This document shows, piece by piece, positions 1 to 9,396 of a stretch of DNA of 64,000 nt. The notes beneath the pieces were generated by a model. It made no database searches and had not been told where the DNA came from. It worked only from the letters and a program-made list of their open reading frames with translations. Origin of the DNA: Gottfriedia acidiceleris (lineage in GTDB: Bacteria > Bacillota > Bacilli > Bacillales > Bacillaceae_G). Position 1 is the stretch's first letter. Each line of letters starts with the position of its first letter. The position numbers and the translations under genes are program-made. The stretch is from NCBI RefSeq assembly GCF_004138285.1, contig NZ_SCFN01000001.1, forward strand, positions 186,001 to 250,000, read 5' to 3'.

Positions 1-508
1 TTTTACATAATAGAATCAGATGGAAAATTGAAACGGCAGTTTCTTCATTTTCGATTAAACGTAATAGTTTTTTTACAAGTTCTGGAGCCCAATTTGTCTC
101 TTCGAAAATGAATTGAACATCGATATCAAGTGAGTATCGATTACTATTTTTTTCAATGATTCGTATATAAGCATCTCTAGCTAACTCTGATTTAAGACTT
201 ATTAATAAATAGAGGGCTTGAAGTTTTGCGCGTTCACTATATGCTTCAAAATTCTTTTCGATTGGAGTTATTAATTCTTGGAGCTCGAACTCTGAACAAA
301 ATCCAACTAAGTGATAGCTTCCATCATCCCAATCTTCTATTGATTTCGGGAAATTGGTTCCCGCTTCTTCTAATAAATAAATTAATGATTCAATAGAAGC
401 ACCTGATCGAAGAGACTTTCTAAGTTGGTCTATGCCTTTTGCGCGCTGATATAGATCTTGGTGGCGTAATTGATTTACTATTTTCTTGAATTTTCTTTGT
501 ACAGCCAA
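1..508 (-). CDS. Hypothetical protein, partial (C-terminus beyond the window)
   Basis: An open frame on the minus strand runs off the left edge. It begins at a TTG (508-506) seven nucleotides downstream of a strong GGAGG (minus strand). About 169 residues are visible, starting LAVQRKFKK. The protein is rich in alternating helices with leucines and charged residues (for example YLLISLKSELARDAY), resembling alpha-solenoid (HEAT/ARM-like) packing, but I recognise no family motif. There is no signal peptide or membrane segment in the visible part. It is transcribed divergently from the membrane protein at 807. Function unknown. Confidence 0.7.
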   Translation of the reverse strand, partial: MAVQRKFKKIVNQLRHQDLYQRAKGIDQLRKSLRSGASIESLIYLLEEAGTNFPKSIEDWDDGSYHLVGFCSEFELQELITPIEKNFEAYSERAKLQALYLLISLKSELARDAYIRIIEKNSNRYSLDIDVQFIFEETNWAPELVKKLLRLIENEETAVSIFHLILLCK

Positions 509-650
509 CTTAAAACCTCCTCTAGCTTCTTTTTAATTCCAATATATCATAATAAGGGTAATGGGAAATAGTTAAATAGTCTTGTAGTATGCTTGTTTAA
601 ATAAAAATTCAGGACTTTTAACTTGTTTTTTGTCACAATTGGATAAATTT

Positions 651-679
651 TACAAATTGTTTTGAAAATTTATTATAAT
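651..679 (+). promoter_or_regulatory. Possible sigma-A promoter in the 509-806 intergenic stretch
   Basis: A perfect TATAAT lies at 674-679, with a poor -35 (TACAAA, 651-656) 17 nt upstream. It would drive the genes at 807 and 1183. The rest of this roughly 300-bp AT-rich spacer shows no gene or strong hairpin. Confidence 0.35.
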
Positions 680-806
680 AATAAGAACAAGCAGTTCATA
701 TTTTAATAAGGAACTTGTCCAATCCTAGCGATCATTTCGATTAACTTATTCTCGAAACGAAAGTAGGAATTTTTTTTGTACCTAAAATTAAGAATGGAGG
801 ATGAAC

Positions 807-1139
807 ATGGTTAAGCTCTATGTCCTGGCGGTTGTCATTGGTGGAGTGACCGGATTTATTTTTCACATCCTGTTTAACAAAGGTACGATTATGCTCCCGG
901 TGAGACGAAAGAAAGGCTTTTATTTAGGTTTTCTTGCAGATATTTTATTTGGAGCAACAGCCGCGACATTATTTGTTTCATTATTTATACCAGAAAACAT
1001 GTTAAAAGATATGCGTATGGTAATCGGATACTGTATATTAGCTGGTCTCTCATCTCAAAGCTTTCTTTTAAGTAGGGCACTTAACACTGAACGGGAAAGG
1101 GTAAGTTCACTGCATAATATTTCTAAGCAAATTGTGTAG
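807..1139 (+). CDS. Small membrane protein, DUF4257-like
   Basis: A 110-residue protein with three hydrophobic segments (about residues 2-22, 33-57 and 69-90) and a positively charged stretch (RRKK) between the first two; it should sit in the cytoplasmic membrane. I chose the ATG at 807 over the in-frame ATG at 801 because GGAGG (796-800) abuts the upstream ATG but is correctly spaced from 807. It resembles the Bacillus DUF4257 family from memory; no function is known. It is followed 43 bp later by another small gene on the same strand, so the two may be co-transcribed. Confidence 0.7.
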   Translation: MVKLYVLAVVIGGVTGFIFHILFNKGTIMLPVRRKKGFYLGFLADILFGATAATLFVSLFIPENMLKDMRMVIGYCILAGLSSQSFLLSRALNTERERVSSLHNISKQIV

Positions 1140-1182
1140 TATTTTCAATAATTTACTTAGCAAAAGATGAAGGAGGCATGTA

Positions 1183-1395
1183 ATGAGGCTAGTGCTAACA
1201 CCTGAAGAGAAAGCCATTTATTTAGATTTATTAGAGGATTTATTAAATGCTGATACCGAATACGAAATAAAAAGTATCGAATTTCAAGTCATAAGCTTTT
1301 TGAATAACATAAAAGAATCTAGAAAAAATGTTGAAGATTTCGATGAAAAAGCGGCAGCCGCTCAATTCGTACGAGCTGGTAAATTGAAAAGTTAA
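1183..1395 (+). CDS. Small acidic cytoplasmic protein of unknown function
   Basis: Seventy codons beginning at an ATG six nucleotides after AGGAGG (1171-1176). The product is acidic and predicted helical, beginning MRLVLTPEEKAIYLDLLEDLL and ending in an alanine-rich AAAAQF segment and a short basic tail. There is no signal peptide, membrane helix or metal motif. A strong terminator follows 38 bp after the stop, so this closes a two-gene unit with the membrane protein at 807. I do not recognise the family. Confidence 0.7.
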   Translation: MRLVLTPEEKAIYLDLLEDLLNADTEYEIKSIEFQVISFLNNIKESRKNVEDFDEKAAAAQFVRAGKLKS

Positions 1396-1433
1396 GCAAT
1401 CAAAATAATGAAAGCAATCAGACTAAAATAGAA

Positions 1434-1486
1434 AACACCTATAATGTCGTATAGTTAAACTATATAACATTAGGGGTGTTTTTTTT
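1434..1486 (+). terminator. Intrinsic terminator after the 1183 gene
   Basis: A long hairpin with outer arms AACACC/GGGTGTT and inner arms around GTATAGTT/AACTATA, followed by eight T. The 1487-1778 stretch that follows holds only a second weak hairpin and AT-rich DNA before cymR. Confidence 0.85.
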
Positions 1487-1631
1487 GTAGATTAGAGAAA
1501 TCTTTGTCCTATGTTTTTTTTAGATTACTAGTTAATTAGCGAGAATGATGGAGAAATAATTTTAGAATTTATAAAGCGTTGAAGTTCAAGTTAGTATACT
1601 GACCTGACTAGTTGATTACATAGATAGATAT

Positions 1632-1664
1632 TGCACTTTTCCAATTGGTTTAGTGCATTTTTTT
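1632..1664 (+). terminator. Weak terminator-like hairpin upstream of cymR
   Basis: TGCACT (1632-1637) pairs with AGTGCA (1652-1657); a CCAATTGG palindrome lies in the loop and seven T follow. It lies in the gap before cymR with no gene ending into it, so it may be a backup terminator or a remnant. Confidence 0.45.
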
Positions 1665-1778
1665 CCTGGCATGTGAATTTATAGGATAAATAGTGTACAA
1701 TAATTGTATTACTACAGTTTAAAAATAGGATAAATCTGATAAAAATAAGAGATACAGTTTATTGAACGGAGTGAATTA

Positions 1779-2195
1779 ATGAAGATTTCAACTAAGGGAA
1801 GATACGGACTGACAGTTATGATTGAATTAGCTAAAAGATATTGTGATAAACCAATTTCACTCAAGAGTATTGCGAAAGCACAAAATCTTTCTGAGCATTA
1901 TTTAGAACAAATTATTTCATTATTACGTAATGCAGGATTAGTTAAGAGTATTCGTGGAGCATATGGTGGGTATATTTTAACAAAGGAACCAAATGAAATT
2001 TCTGCAGGTGAAGTGATAACTGCACTTGAAGGTTCGCTATCTCCAATCGAAAATCTTGAAGATGAAAATCCTGCTCAAAGAGAGTTATGGACTCGTGTTC
2101 AAAAAGCGATTAATGAAGTGTTAGACCATACGAATCTTGAGGATTTAGCAAAATTAGAATCTGATGATTTAAACGGATATATGTTTTATATTTAA
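1779..2195 (+). CDS. cymR: Rrf2-family regulator of cysteine metabolism CymR
   Basis: A 138-residue Rrf2 winged-helix repressor, the same length as B. subtilis CymR. The N-terminal part carries the family opening MKISTKGRYGL and the recognition region NLSEHYLEQ followed by LRNAGLVKSIRGAYGGY; the C-terminus ends in YMFYI. It lacks the three-cysteine Fe-S cluster ligand set of IscR (only one Cys is visible), which favours CymR. In B. subtilis it represses cysteine uptake and synthesis genes in complex with CysK. It is followed after 54 bp by the cysteine desulfurase gene, the conserved cymR-iscS-mnmA order. Start supported by CGGAG ten nucleotides upstream. Confidence 0.93.
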   Translation: MKISTKGRYGLTVMIELAKRYCDKPISLKSIAKAQNLSEHYLEQIISLLRNAGLVKSIRGAYGGYILTKEPNEISAGEVITALEGSLSPIENLEDENPAQRELWTRVQKAINEVLDHTNLEDLAKLESDDLNGYMFYI

Positions 2196-2249
2196 TTTTA
2201 GTGCGTTCAAAGTTAGTTGAACGCTTCATAAAGAAAGGGTTTAATAAAA

Positions 2250-3395
2250 ATGGAACGTATTTATGTAGATCATGCTGCGACTTCTCCAATGCATCCAGAA
2301 GTAATTGAAAAGATGGTTGTAGAAATGCAAGAGACTTTTGGAAATCCATCTAGTATTCATTCATTTGGCCGACAAGCTCGCCAAAAGATTGATACTGCAC
2401 GCATGGTTTGTGCTAATAGTATAGGATCAAAAGTTAACGAAATTATTTTTACAAGCGGTGGAACGGAAAGTGATAACCTTGCTGTTTTAGGCGCTGCTTA
2501 TGCGAATCAAAAATATGGTAAGCACATTATTACCTCTAGCATCGAGCATCATGCTATATTACATACATGCCAGGCTCTTGAAAAGGAAGGGTTTGAGGTT
2601 ACGTATTTACCTGTTGATCATACAGGTCGTGTGAATGTAGAGGATGTAAAAGCTGCACTGCGTGATGATACGATTTTAGTATCAATTATGATGGTTAATA
2701 ATGAAATCGGAACAGTTCAACCAATTAAAGAAATTGGTGAACTTCTTAGTGACCATAAAGCTCATTTCCATACAGATGCAGTACAAGCTTACGGCTTAAT
2801 TCCAATTAATGTTGAAGAACTTGGTGTCGACTTTTTATCCATTTCCTCACATAAAATTAATGGACCTAAAGGTGTAGGTTTTCTTTATGTAAGTGAAAAT
2901 GCAATTTTTACACAATTGCAATATGGTGGACAGCAAGAGCGTAAACGTCGTGCAGGTACAGAAAATGTTCCTGGTATTGTTGGATTAGCTAAAGCGGTTG
3001 AAGTAATTCACATCGAAAGAGATGATCGTGTAAAAAGCTATTTGCGTTTCCATGAAATCTTACTGAGCGTCCTAAAAGAAAATGGAATTCGTTTTGAAAA
3101 AAATGGAAACGACTCGTTTTTTGCACCACATGTGTTAAACTTATCATTTGAAGATATTTCAATTGAATCATTTTTGGTAAACCTTGATTTATCAGGCATA
3201 GCAGCTTCAAGCGGGTCTGCTTGTACAGCTGGTAGTATAGATCCATCACATGTTTTAGTTGAAATGTTTGGAATAGATTCACCTAAAATACGCTCTTCGG
3301 TTCGATTTAGCTTTGGTTATGGAAATACAGACGAACAAATCCGGATACTTGGAGAACGTGTATCTTCAATTGTAAAACGATTAGTTAAAATATAA
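2250..3395 (+). CDS. iscS: Cysteine desulfurase, MnmA partner (YrvO/IscS type)
   Basis: A PLP-dependent class V aminotransferase-fold enzyme that removes sulfur from cysteine and passes it on as persulfide. The 381 residues show the PLP lysine in SSHKINGPKG (about K202), the HTDAVQ cofactor motif and the catalytic cysteine loop SSGSACTAGS (about C325). Its position directly upstream of mnmA, 28 bp apart, points to the YrvO type that feeds tRNA 2-thiolation rather than general Fe-S assembly. The frame is intact and probably co-transcribed with cymR and mnmA up to the terminator at 4552. Confidence 0.93.
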   Translation: MERIYVDHAATSPMHPEVIEKMVVEMQETFGNPSSIHSFGRQARQKIDTARMVCANSIGSKVNEIIFTSGGTESDNLAVLGAAYANQKYGKHIITSSIEHHAILHTCQALEKEGFEVTYLPVDHTGRVNVEDVKAALRDDTILVSIMMVNNEIGTVQPIKEIGELLSDHKAHFHTDAVQAYGLIPINVEELGVDFLSISSHKINGPKGVGFLYVSENAIFTQLQYGGQQERKRRAGTENVPGIVGLAKAVEVIHIERDDRVKSYLRFHEILLSVLKENGIRFEKNGNDSFFAPHVLNLSFEDISIESFLVNLDLSGIAASSGSACTAGSIDPSHVLVEMFGIDSPKIRSSVRFSFGYGNTDEQIRILGERVSSIVKRLVKI

Positions 3396-3402
3396 ATTTT
3401 AA

Positions 3403-4542
<1,140 letters not shown>

Positions 4543-4551
4543 ATCTATTTA

Positions 4552-4583
4552 CCCCAATCGTAATGGTTGGGGTTGTTTTTTTT
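4552..4583 (+). terminator. Intrinsic terminator after mnmA
   Basis: ACCCCAA and TTGGGGT arms around a nine-nucleotide loop, followed by a T run. Confidence 0.88.
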
Positions 4584-4717
4584 GAATGGAAATACTTAAT
4601 TTATCGTAGAAAATTTTGAAGAAACGTTCCTTTGAAATGTATACTATGGTGTGATAGTGTTATAGAAAATGGAGTCTATCCAAAATAATTGAAAGAAAAT
4701 ACATAGAGGTGTCATAC

Positions 4718-5377
4718 ATGAATAATTTTGAACGTGGAGTAGCAGCCCTACAAGAAGGAAACTTAGAGGAAGCAGCTAATTTTTTAACAAAAGAAATTGA
4801 AGAAAATCCTACTAATTCATTAGCATATGTTAATTTTGGTCAGCTTTTACTATCGATGGGAGATGTAGAACGAGCTTGTCGTTTTTTTGAAAAAGCTTTA
4901 GAAATTGATCCGGAATTGGCAGCAGCGCATTATGCAGTTGGAACTGTGTATTTTGAAGATGGAAAGTTTGAATTAGCTAAAAATCATTTTCAACATTGTG
5001 TGAAACTTGGAATGAATGATAGTGATGTCCATTTTATGATTGGTCTATGCTGTGTTAATAGTGGAGAAGATCGTTTTGCACTTCCATTTTTTCAACGAGC
5101 GATTGAGTTAGATGATAAAGATGTAGACGCATTATTCCAATATGGCCTTACTTTAGCTAAATTAGAAATGTTAGATGAAGCAAAAATTAATTTAGAAAAG
5201 GTTTTACAATTAGATGAACTTCATGCTGATGCCCATTATAATCTAGGCATTATTGCGATGTTTAATGATCAAATTACAACTGCGAAAGACCATTTTAATA
5301 AAGCGATTGAAAGTCAAGATGATCATATGCTTGCTATGCATGCTTTAAAAGTAATTGAAAATAAAGAAGTAGAATGA
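4718..5377 (+). CDS. yrrB: TPR-repeat protein (YrrB-like)
   Basis: A 219-residue all-helical protein built of about six tetratricopeptide repeats; the repeat signature (A..Y...G, A...F..AL..DP) is visible, for example in SLAYVNFGQLL, AAAHYAVGTVYF and ADAHYNLGIIA. Such proteins are protein-interaction scaffolds; the partner is unknown, and in bacilli the gene is conserved between mnmA and recD2. The ATG at 4718 is chosen over the in-frame GTG at 4709 because the GTG lies inside the Shine-Dalgarno AGAGGTG (4704-4711). It is followed 37 bp later by recD2 and probably co-transcribed with it. Confidence 0.9.
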   Translation: MNNFERGVAALQEGNLEEAANFLTKEIEENPTNSLAYVNFGQLLLSMGDVERACRFFEKALEIDPELAAAHYAVGTVYFEDGKFELAKNHFQHCVKLGMNDSDVHFMIGLCCVNSGEDRFALPFFQRAIELDDKDVDALFQYGLTLAKLEMLDEAKINLEKVLQLDELHADAHYNLGIIAMFNDQITTAKDHFNKAIESQDDHMLAMHALKVIENKEVE

Positions 5378-5414
5378 AGCCAGTTTAGTTATGTAAGATC
5401 GGGGAGGTGGAGAA

Positions 5415-7772
5415 ATGCAAACCCAAAGTGAAATGGAATTGTTTGTTGATGAGACACCATATATTAAAGGGCATATCACAACAATCATCTTTTATAATGC
5501 AGAAAATTTTTATACAGTTGCAAAGGTAAAAGTGGTTGATACAAATTTATCAAATTGTGAACAGGAAATGACCATTACTGGGAATATTCCAAGGATGAAT
5601 GAAGATGAAACATATACATTTAAGGGGATTGTAAAAGACCATCCGAGGTATGGTAAACAATTTCAAATTTCTTCATTTGAAAAAGAGCTTCCATCTACCA
5701 AAAAAGGTGTTATTCAATATTTATCCTCAGATTTGTTTAAAGGAATAGGAAAGAAAACAGCTGAGAAAATCGTTGATCATTTAGGTGAAGGTGCAATTAA
5801 TAAAATTTTAGATAATGCTGATAGCTTAGAAGGTGTTCCCGGGCTGGCAAAATCAAAAGCTAAAGAAATTTATGAAACAATTCTATCTCATCAAGGTCTT
5901 GAAAAAGTAATCAGCTTTTTAAGTAGCTACGGCATTGGAACGGGCCTATCGATTAAAATTTATAAGACTTATAATGAATCAACTCTAGATGTTATCCGAA
6001 CGAATCCATTTAAGTTAATTGAAGATGTGGATGGGATTGGGTTTGGAAGGGCAGATGAAATTGGTCGAGCAATCGGTATTACAGGAAATCATCCAGATCG
6101 GATACGTGCGGGATGTATTTATATTTTAGAACATTTATCGATGCAAGAAGGACATGTTTACATAACGCAAGATCAGTTTATTGATGAAACTAGACAATTA
6201 TTAATGAAACAGGATAAAGAGCTTGTCGAAGCAGTCGACATTTCTCGGGAAATGAAACGATTGGTAGCAGACGGGAATCTAGTAATGGAAGACGAGAGAA
6301 TCTATTTGGCTGCTCTTTATTACGCTGAGAAAGGCATTGTAAATGCTATTCAAAAATTATTAAGCAGTGCTCCAGATTTAGGAGAAATGACTGAAACCAG
6401 ATTTGCAAAAGAGCTAGAAGATCTTGAATCAAAAATGAATGTAAAATATGCACCTTCTCAAGCGCAAGCAATCAAAAAGGCTATGGAGTCAGCTATGATG
6501 GTCCTTACAGGTGGACCAGGGACAGGTAAAACGACAGTTATTAAAGGAATCGTTAATCTATTTTCAACAATCCATGAATTATCATTAGATCAGCATTCTT
6601 ATCCAAAAGATGATCCTTTCCCTTATTTGCTTGCTGCACCTACAGGTAGAGCGGCAAAACGAATGAGTGAAGCAACTGGATTACCGGCAGTAACAATCCA
6701 TCGTTTACTCGGTTGGACAAGAGAAGGGGAGTTTAGTCATCATGAGGAAAATCCTTTAAATGGAAAATTACTGATCATTGATGAGTTTTCAATGGTCGAT
6801 GTTTGGTTAGGGAATCAATTACTCAAAAGCATTCCAGAAGGCTGCCAAGTCATTTTTGTAGGAGATGAGGATCAATTACCTTCTGTTGGCCCAGGTCAAG
6901 TCCTAAAGGATTTACTAAACTCTGGTACAGTTCCAACAGTACGATTAAAAGACATTTACCGTCAATCAGAAGATTCTTCGATTATTACACTTGCACATTA
7001 TATAAAAGATGGAACAATATCCGAGGATTTATTTGAACAAAGGAAAGATCGTTCATTTATCGGCTGTTCAAGTCAACAAGTTGTTGAAGTCGTCAAAAAG
7101 GTGTGTGAAAACGCCAATAAAAAAGGTTTTCCAGTTAGAGATATCCAAGTATTAGCACCGATGTATCGTGGTCCAGCAGGAATTGATGCCCTAAATGAAG
7201 GGCTACAAGAGGTGTTTAACCCTAAAAAAGAAAAGCAACGTGAAATGAATTTTGGTGATACAACTTTTCGTACAGGTGATAAAGTTCTCCAACTCGTAAA
7301 CGTTCCTGAAAATAATGTTTTTAATGGAGATATGGGTGAAATTGTAAACATTTTTTTCGCCAAAGAAAATGTAGAACAACAAGATATAATTATCGTTTCA
7401 TTTGATGGAAATGAAGTGACCTATACTAGACCAGATTTTTCTCAATTAACTCTTGCTTACTGTTGTTCAATACATAAGTCGCAAGGTAGTGAATTTGATA
7501 TTATTGTGCTTCCAATTGTCAAAAGTTATTATCGAATGCTTCGAAGAAATTTAATTTACACTGCAGTGACTAGAAGTAAGAAGTTCTTAATCATGTGCGG
7601 TGAACAAGATGCGTTTATTCAAGGCATAGGAAGAACAGATGATGGTCAAAGACAAACTACACTATGTATGAAACTAAAAGGGATTGAAAATGGTGAAGCA
7701 CAACTAAACGAAGATTTACCATTTCAGCTTTCAGATGAATTACCAAATCTTTCACCTTATGATTTCATGTAA
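5415..7772 (+). CDS. recD2: ATP-dependent 5'-3' DNA helicase RecD2
   Basis: A superfamily 1B helicase of 785 residues, the RecD2 type found without RecBC. In order it has an N-terminal OB-like domain (about 15-95), tandem helix-hairpin-helix motifs (KGIGKKTAEKI near 109, GVPGLAKSKAKEI near 140, DVDGIGFGRADEI near 204), Walker A GGPGTGKTT (366-374), Walker B IIDEFSMVD, GDEDQLPSVGPG, and C-terminal motifs including HKSQGSEFD and YTAVTRSK. It acts in DNA repair and replication-fork maintenance in the cytoplasm. A strong GGGGAGGTGG lies just before the ATG. It follows yrrB in the conserved order. Confidence 0.96.
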   Translation: MQTQSEMELFVDETPYIKGHITTIIFYNAENFYTVAKVKVVDTNLSNCEQEMTITGNIPRMNEDETYTFKGIVKDHPRYGKQFQISSFEKELPSTKKGVIQYLSSDLFKGIGKKTAEKIVDHLGEGAINKILDNADSLEGVPGLAKSKAKEIYETILSHQGLEKVISFLSSYGIGTGLSIKIYKTYNESTLDVIRTNPFKLIEDVDGIGFGRADEIGRAIGITGNHPDRIRAGCIYILEHLSMQEGHVYITQDQFIDETRQLLMKQDKELVEAVDISREMKRLVADGNLVMEDERIYLAALYYAEKGIVNAIQKLLSSAPDLGEMTETRFAKELEDLESKMNVKYAPSQAQAIKKAMESAMMVLTGGPGTGKTTVIKGIVNLFSTIHELSLDQHSYPKDDPFPYLLAAPTGRAAKRMSEATGLPAVTIHRLLGWTREGEFSHHEENPLNGKLLIIDEFSMVDVWLGNQLLKSIPEGCQVIFVGDEDQLPSVGPGQVLKDLLNSGTVPTVRLKDIYRQSEDSSIITLAHYIKDGTISEDLFEQRKDRSFIGCSSQQVVEVVKKVCENANKKGFPVRDIQVLAPMYRGPAGIDALNEGLQEVFNPKKEKQREMNFGDTTFRTGDKVLQLVNVPENNVFNGDMGEIVNIFFAKENVEQQDIIIVSFDGNEVTYTRPDFSQLTLAYCCSIHKSQGSEFDIIVLPIVKSYYRMLRRNLIYTAVTRSKKFLIMCGEQDAFIQGIGRTDDGQRQTTLCMKLKGIENGEAQLNEDLPFQLSDELPNLSPYDFM

Positions 7773-7833
7773 TTGACTAACAATATATAGTGCAAGACGA
7801 TTCCTGTACTAACGTATATTTTTATGAAAATTT

Positions 7834-7866
7834 GGTCACAATGCTTAGAAACATTGCCTTTTTTAG
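7834..7866 (+). terminator. Probable weak terminator after recD2
   Basis: CAATG/CATTG arms, extended by GG/CC across a bulge, are followed by CCTTTTTT. It lies between recD2 and the zinc-ribbon gene, immediately before that gene's AGGGAG. Confidence 0.4.
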
Positions 7867-7884
7867 GCTAAGGGAGCGAGCGTT

Positions 7885-8073
7885 GTGATTTGTCCAAATT
7901 GTCATAGTAAAGACTTAGGGAAAATAGGTGTAAATCAATATTATTGTTGGGGATGTTATATTGAACTAACAATTAATAAAGGCATAATTTATACCCACCA
8001 AGTTGAAGAAGATGGTACGTTAAGTTCGTTAGATGATTTATTTGACGAAGAGGATCGAAAACTTAGTATGTAG
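7885..8073 (+). CDS. Small zinc-ribbon protein of unknown function
   Basis: Sixty-two residues with two CxxC knuckles, CPNC (residues 3-6) and CWGC (21-24), a typical zinc-ribbon spacing, followed by an acidic tail (DDLFDEEDRK). The start is a GTG preceded by AGGGAG (7871-7876). The zinc ribbon suggests metal-stabilised nucleic-acid or protein binding, but no partner can be inferred. It lies 13 bp upstream of the 44-residue gene at 8087 and shares its terminator, so the two form a small operon downstream of recD2, where B. subtilis carries similar tiny genes (yrzR/yrzQ region). Confidence 0.75.
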   Translation: MICPNCHSKDLGKIGVNQYYCWGCYIELTINKGIIYTHQVEEDGTLSSLDDLFDEEDRKLSM

Positions 8074-8086
8074 GAGTGGGTAATTG

Positions 8087-8221
8087 ATGGCTAGAAAAAG
8101 CTCTTTATTAGGTTTAGGTTTAGGTGCAGGTGCACTTGCGATGAAGTTAATGTACGATAACAAATGGCTTACTTCAAAGAACATGAAGCGTATGAGAAAG
8201 TCATTGAAAAAAATGTTTTAA
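8087..8221 (+). CDS. Tiny basic protein, YrzQ/DUF3918-like
   Basis: A 44-residue protein beginning MARKSSLLGLGLGAGALA and ending in a strongly basic helix (MKRMRKSLKKMF). A glycine/alanine-rich hydrophobic segment is followed by a cationic amphipathic stretch, a pattern seen in the Bacillus YrzQ-type small proteins of unknown function. GGAGTGGG (8073-8080) precedes the ATG at good spacing. It directly follows the zinc-ribbon gene and ends at a strong terminator. The family name is from memory and the assignment rests on size, composition and position. Confidence 0.7.
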   Translation: MARKSSLLGLGLGAGALAMKLMYDNKWLTSKNMKRMRKSLKKMF

Positions 8222-8231
8222 TTTTTTAAGC

Positions 8232-8260
8232 GCACATGCCTTTAAGGCATGTGCTTTTTT
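8232..8260 (+). terminator. Intrinsic terminator after the small-protein pair
   Basis: GCACATGCC pairs perfectly with GGCATGTGC around a 5-nt loop, followed by six T. Confidence 0.92.
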
Positions 8261-8325
8261 ACTGTCGAAAAAAAGTTAATCAATTAAATTGTTGGATTGA
8301 TCTTTGATAAAAAAGTTGTGTCATA

Positions 8326-8450
8326 TTGATTTCCACTACAGGGTGCTCGCTTTCCATGGGGCGAGACCTGAGCCTCCTCGGCGTCGCCTGTAGGGTCTCA
8401 GCCTTCCCGCTTATCCCATAGGAGTCGAGCACCCTTTCGTTCCAATCAAC
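8326..8450. repeat. Dispersed Bacillaceae hairpin repeat (about 125 bp)
   Basis: A GC-rich island in AT-rich DNA with nested inverted repeats: ends TTGATT/AATCAA, then GGGTGCTCG (8341-8349) with CGAGCACCC (8426-8434), then GAGACC with GGTCTC. From memory this matches a short non-coding repeat scattered through many Bacillus genomes. A degenerate, inverted and shortened copy lies at 22986-23051 in this window. No open frame is carried. Confidence 0.8.
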
Positions 8451-8792
8451 TTCTTAATAAAAAAATAATAATCTTAAAAACAATATAATAGTCAATTGAA
8501 CTAATGAATGACCTTTTATTAATCAAATTGTAGCTTATGATGACGACTTACAAATCTTTACAGATCGTCAAAAAAGAAGAGATTTTTAATTTTTGCAAGT
8601 TAGTTAAAAATTTATATATAAACCAAAATACTTGTTTATCAATAAGAATGACAGAGGCACGTGCTTTGTTTTTTCCTGGATTTTTTTGCTGTTCAATGTT
8701 TCTGCCAATTCTCAACTTGCTTTCAAATCTAAAAACTTTTCATTGAAAAAATAACCATGCTCTTTTATCATTTATAAAAACATGGAAAAGAG
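8451..8792. other. AT-rich stretch without a recognisable gene
   Basis: Between the dispersed repeat and the acetyltransferase gene I see no supported coding region. A 69-codon open frame at 8537-8746 has no Shine-Dalgarno and low-complexity content and is not called. Some promoter-like AT-rich sequence must lie here to drive the gene at 8793, but no hexamer pair stands out. Confidence 0.5.
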
Positions 8793-9356
8793 ATGGTAAA
8801 TATGGGAGTGGGAGTTAAACTTGTTAAGAATGATTTAAAGTATGCAGAGCAGGTGTTTAGGTTATCATCAGATCCAGGTGTGAAAGATATATTAGGAATA
8901 AAAGTAGATCATATTGATGATACAATTGGTTTTATTAGCTATATTGTTCAGCAGGAATTAGAAGGTAAAGTAATAAACCGGATAATTTTGAATGAGCAAG
9001 ATGAGGTTGTCGGTATAACTAGTTTAAAGCACATTGACCGAGGAGATGGAATTTGTCATATCGGCACTTGGATAGGGGTTCCATTTTGGGGGCAAGGGTA
9101 TAATGAGGCTTCAAAAATTGAAATTTTAAAAATTGCTTTTAACGAGTTGAAAATGGACTATGTTTTTGCTGGAGCAAAAGAGTCAAATACTAGATCAAGG
9201 CGTGCACAAGAGAAATTAGCTTATATGACAATTGGTGTAGAGAAGGAATTTCCAAAAGAACTAAAAATCGTTGAAAAAGAGGCAAAAACCAAATGTGTAT
9301 TGAATGTTGTGAAGAGAGAAGACTTCGCAAAATATTTAACAAGTCACATAATTTAA
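8793..9356 (+). CDS. GNAT-family N-acetyltransferase (RimJ/RimL-like)
   Basis: A 187-residue single-domain acetyltransferase of the type that transfers acetyl from acetyl-CoA to an amine. The visible features are the central strand VGITSLKHI, the GTWIGVPFWGQGYN stretch (degenerate acetyl-CoA binding loop Q/RxxGxG/A) and the late motif AGAKESNTRSRRAQEKL with Y(M), characteristic of RimJ/RimL and spermidine-type enzymes. Substrate unknown. The start is uncertain: GGAAAAGAG immediately precedes the ATG at 8793 but is better spaced from the ATG at 8802. The downstream terminator overlaps the ribosome binding site of the next gene. Confidence 0.82.
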   Translation: MVNMGVGVKLVKNDLKYAEQVFRLSSDPGVKDILGIKVDHIDDTIGFISYIVQQELEGKVINRIILNEQDEVVGITSLKHIDRGDGICHIGTWIGVPFWGQGYNEASKIEILKIAFNELKMDYVFAGAKESNTRSRRAQEKLAYMTIGVEKEFPKELKIVEKEAKTKCVLNVVKREDFAKYLTSHII

Positions 9357-9364
9357 TTGAAATT

Positions 9365-9396
9365 CTCCATACTATTATCAGTATGGAGGTTTTTTT
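9365..9396 (+). terminator. Terminator that contains the next gene's Shine-Dalgarno
   Basis: CTCCATACT (9365-9373) pairs perfectly with AGTATGGAG (9380-9388) around ATTATC, followed by a T run that ends at the ATG of the AI-2E family gene (9397). The GGAGG (9385-9389) in the 3' arm is also that gene's only plausible ribosome binding site, so the hairpin would both stop transcription from the acetyltransferase gene and mask translation initiation on read-through RNA. Confidence 0.82.

Noticed and set aside
8537-8746. 69-codon open frame on the plus strand
   Set aside because: No ribosome binding site, unusual composition (several cysteine/phenylalanine runs) and no resemblance to a known family; probably chance in AT-rich DNA.
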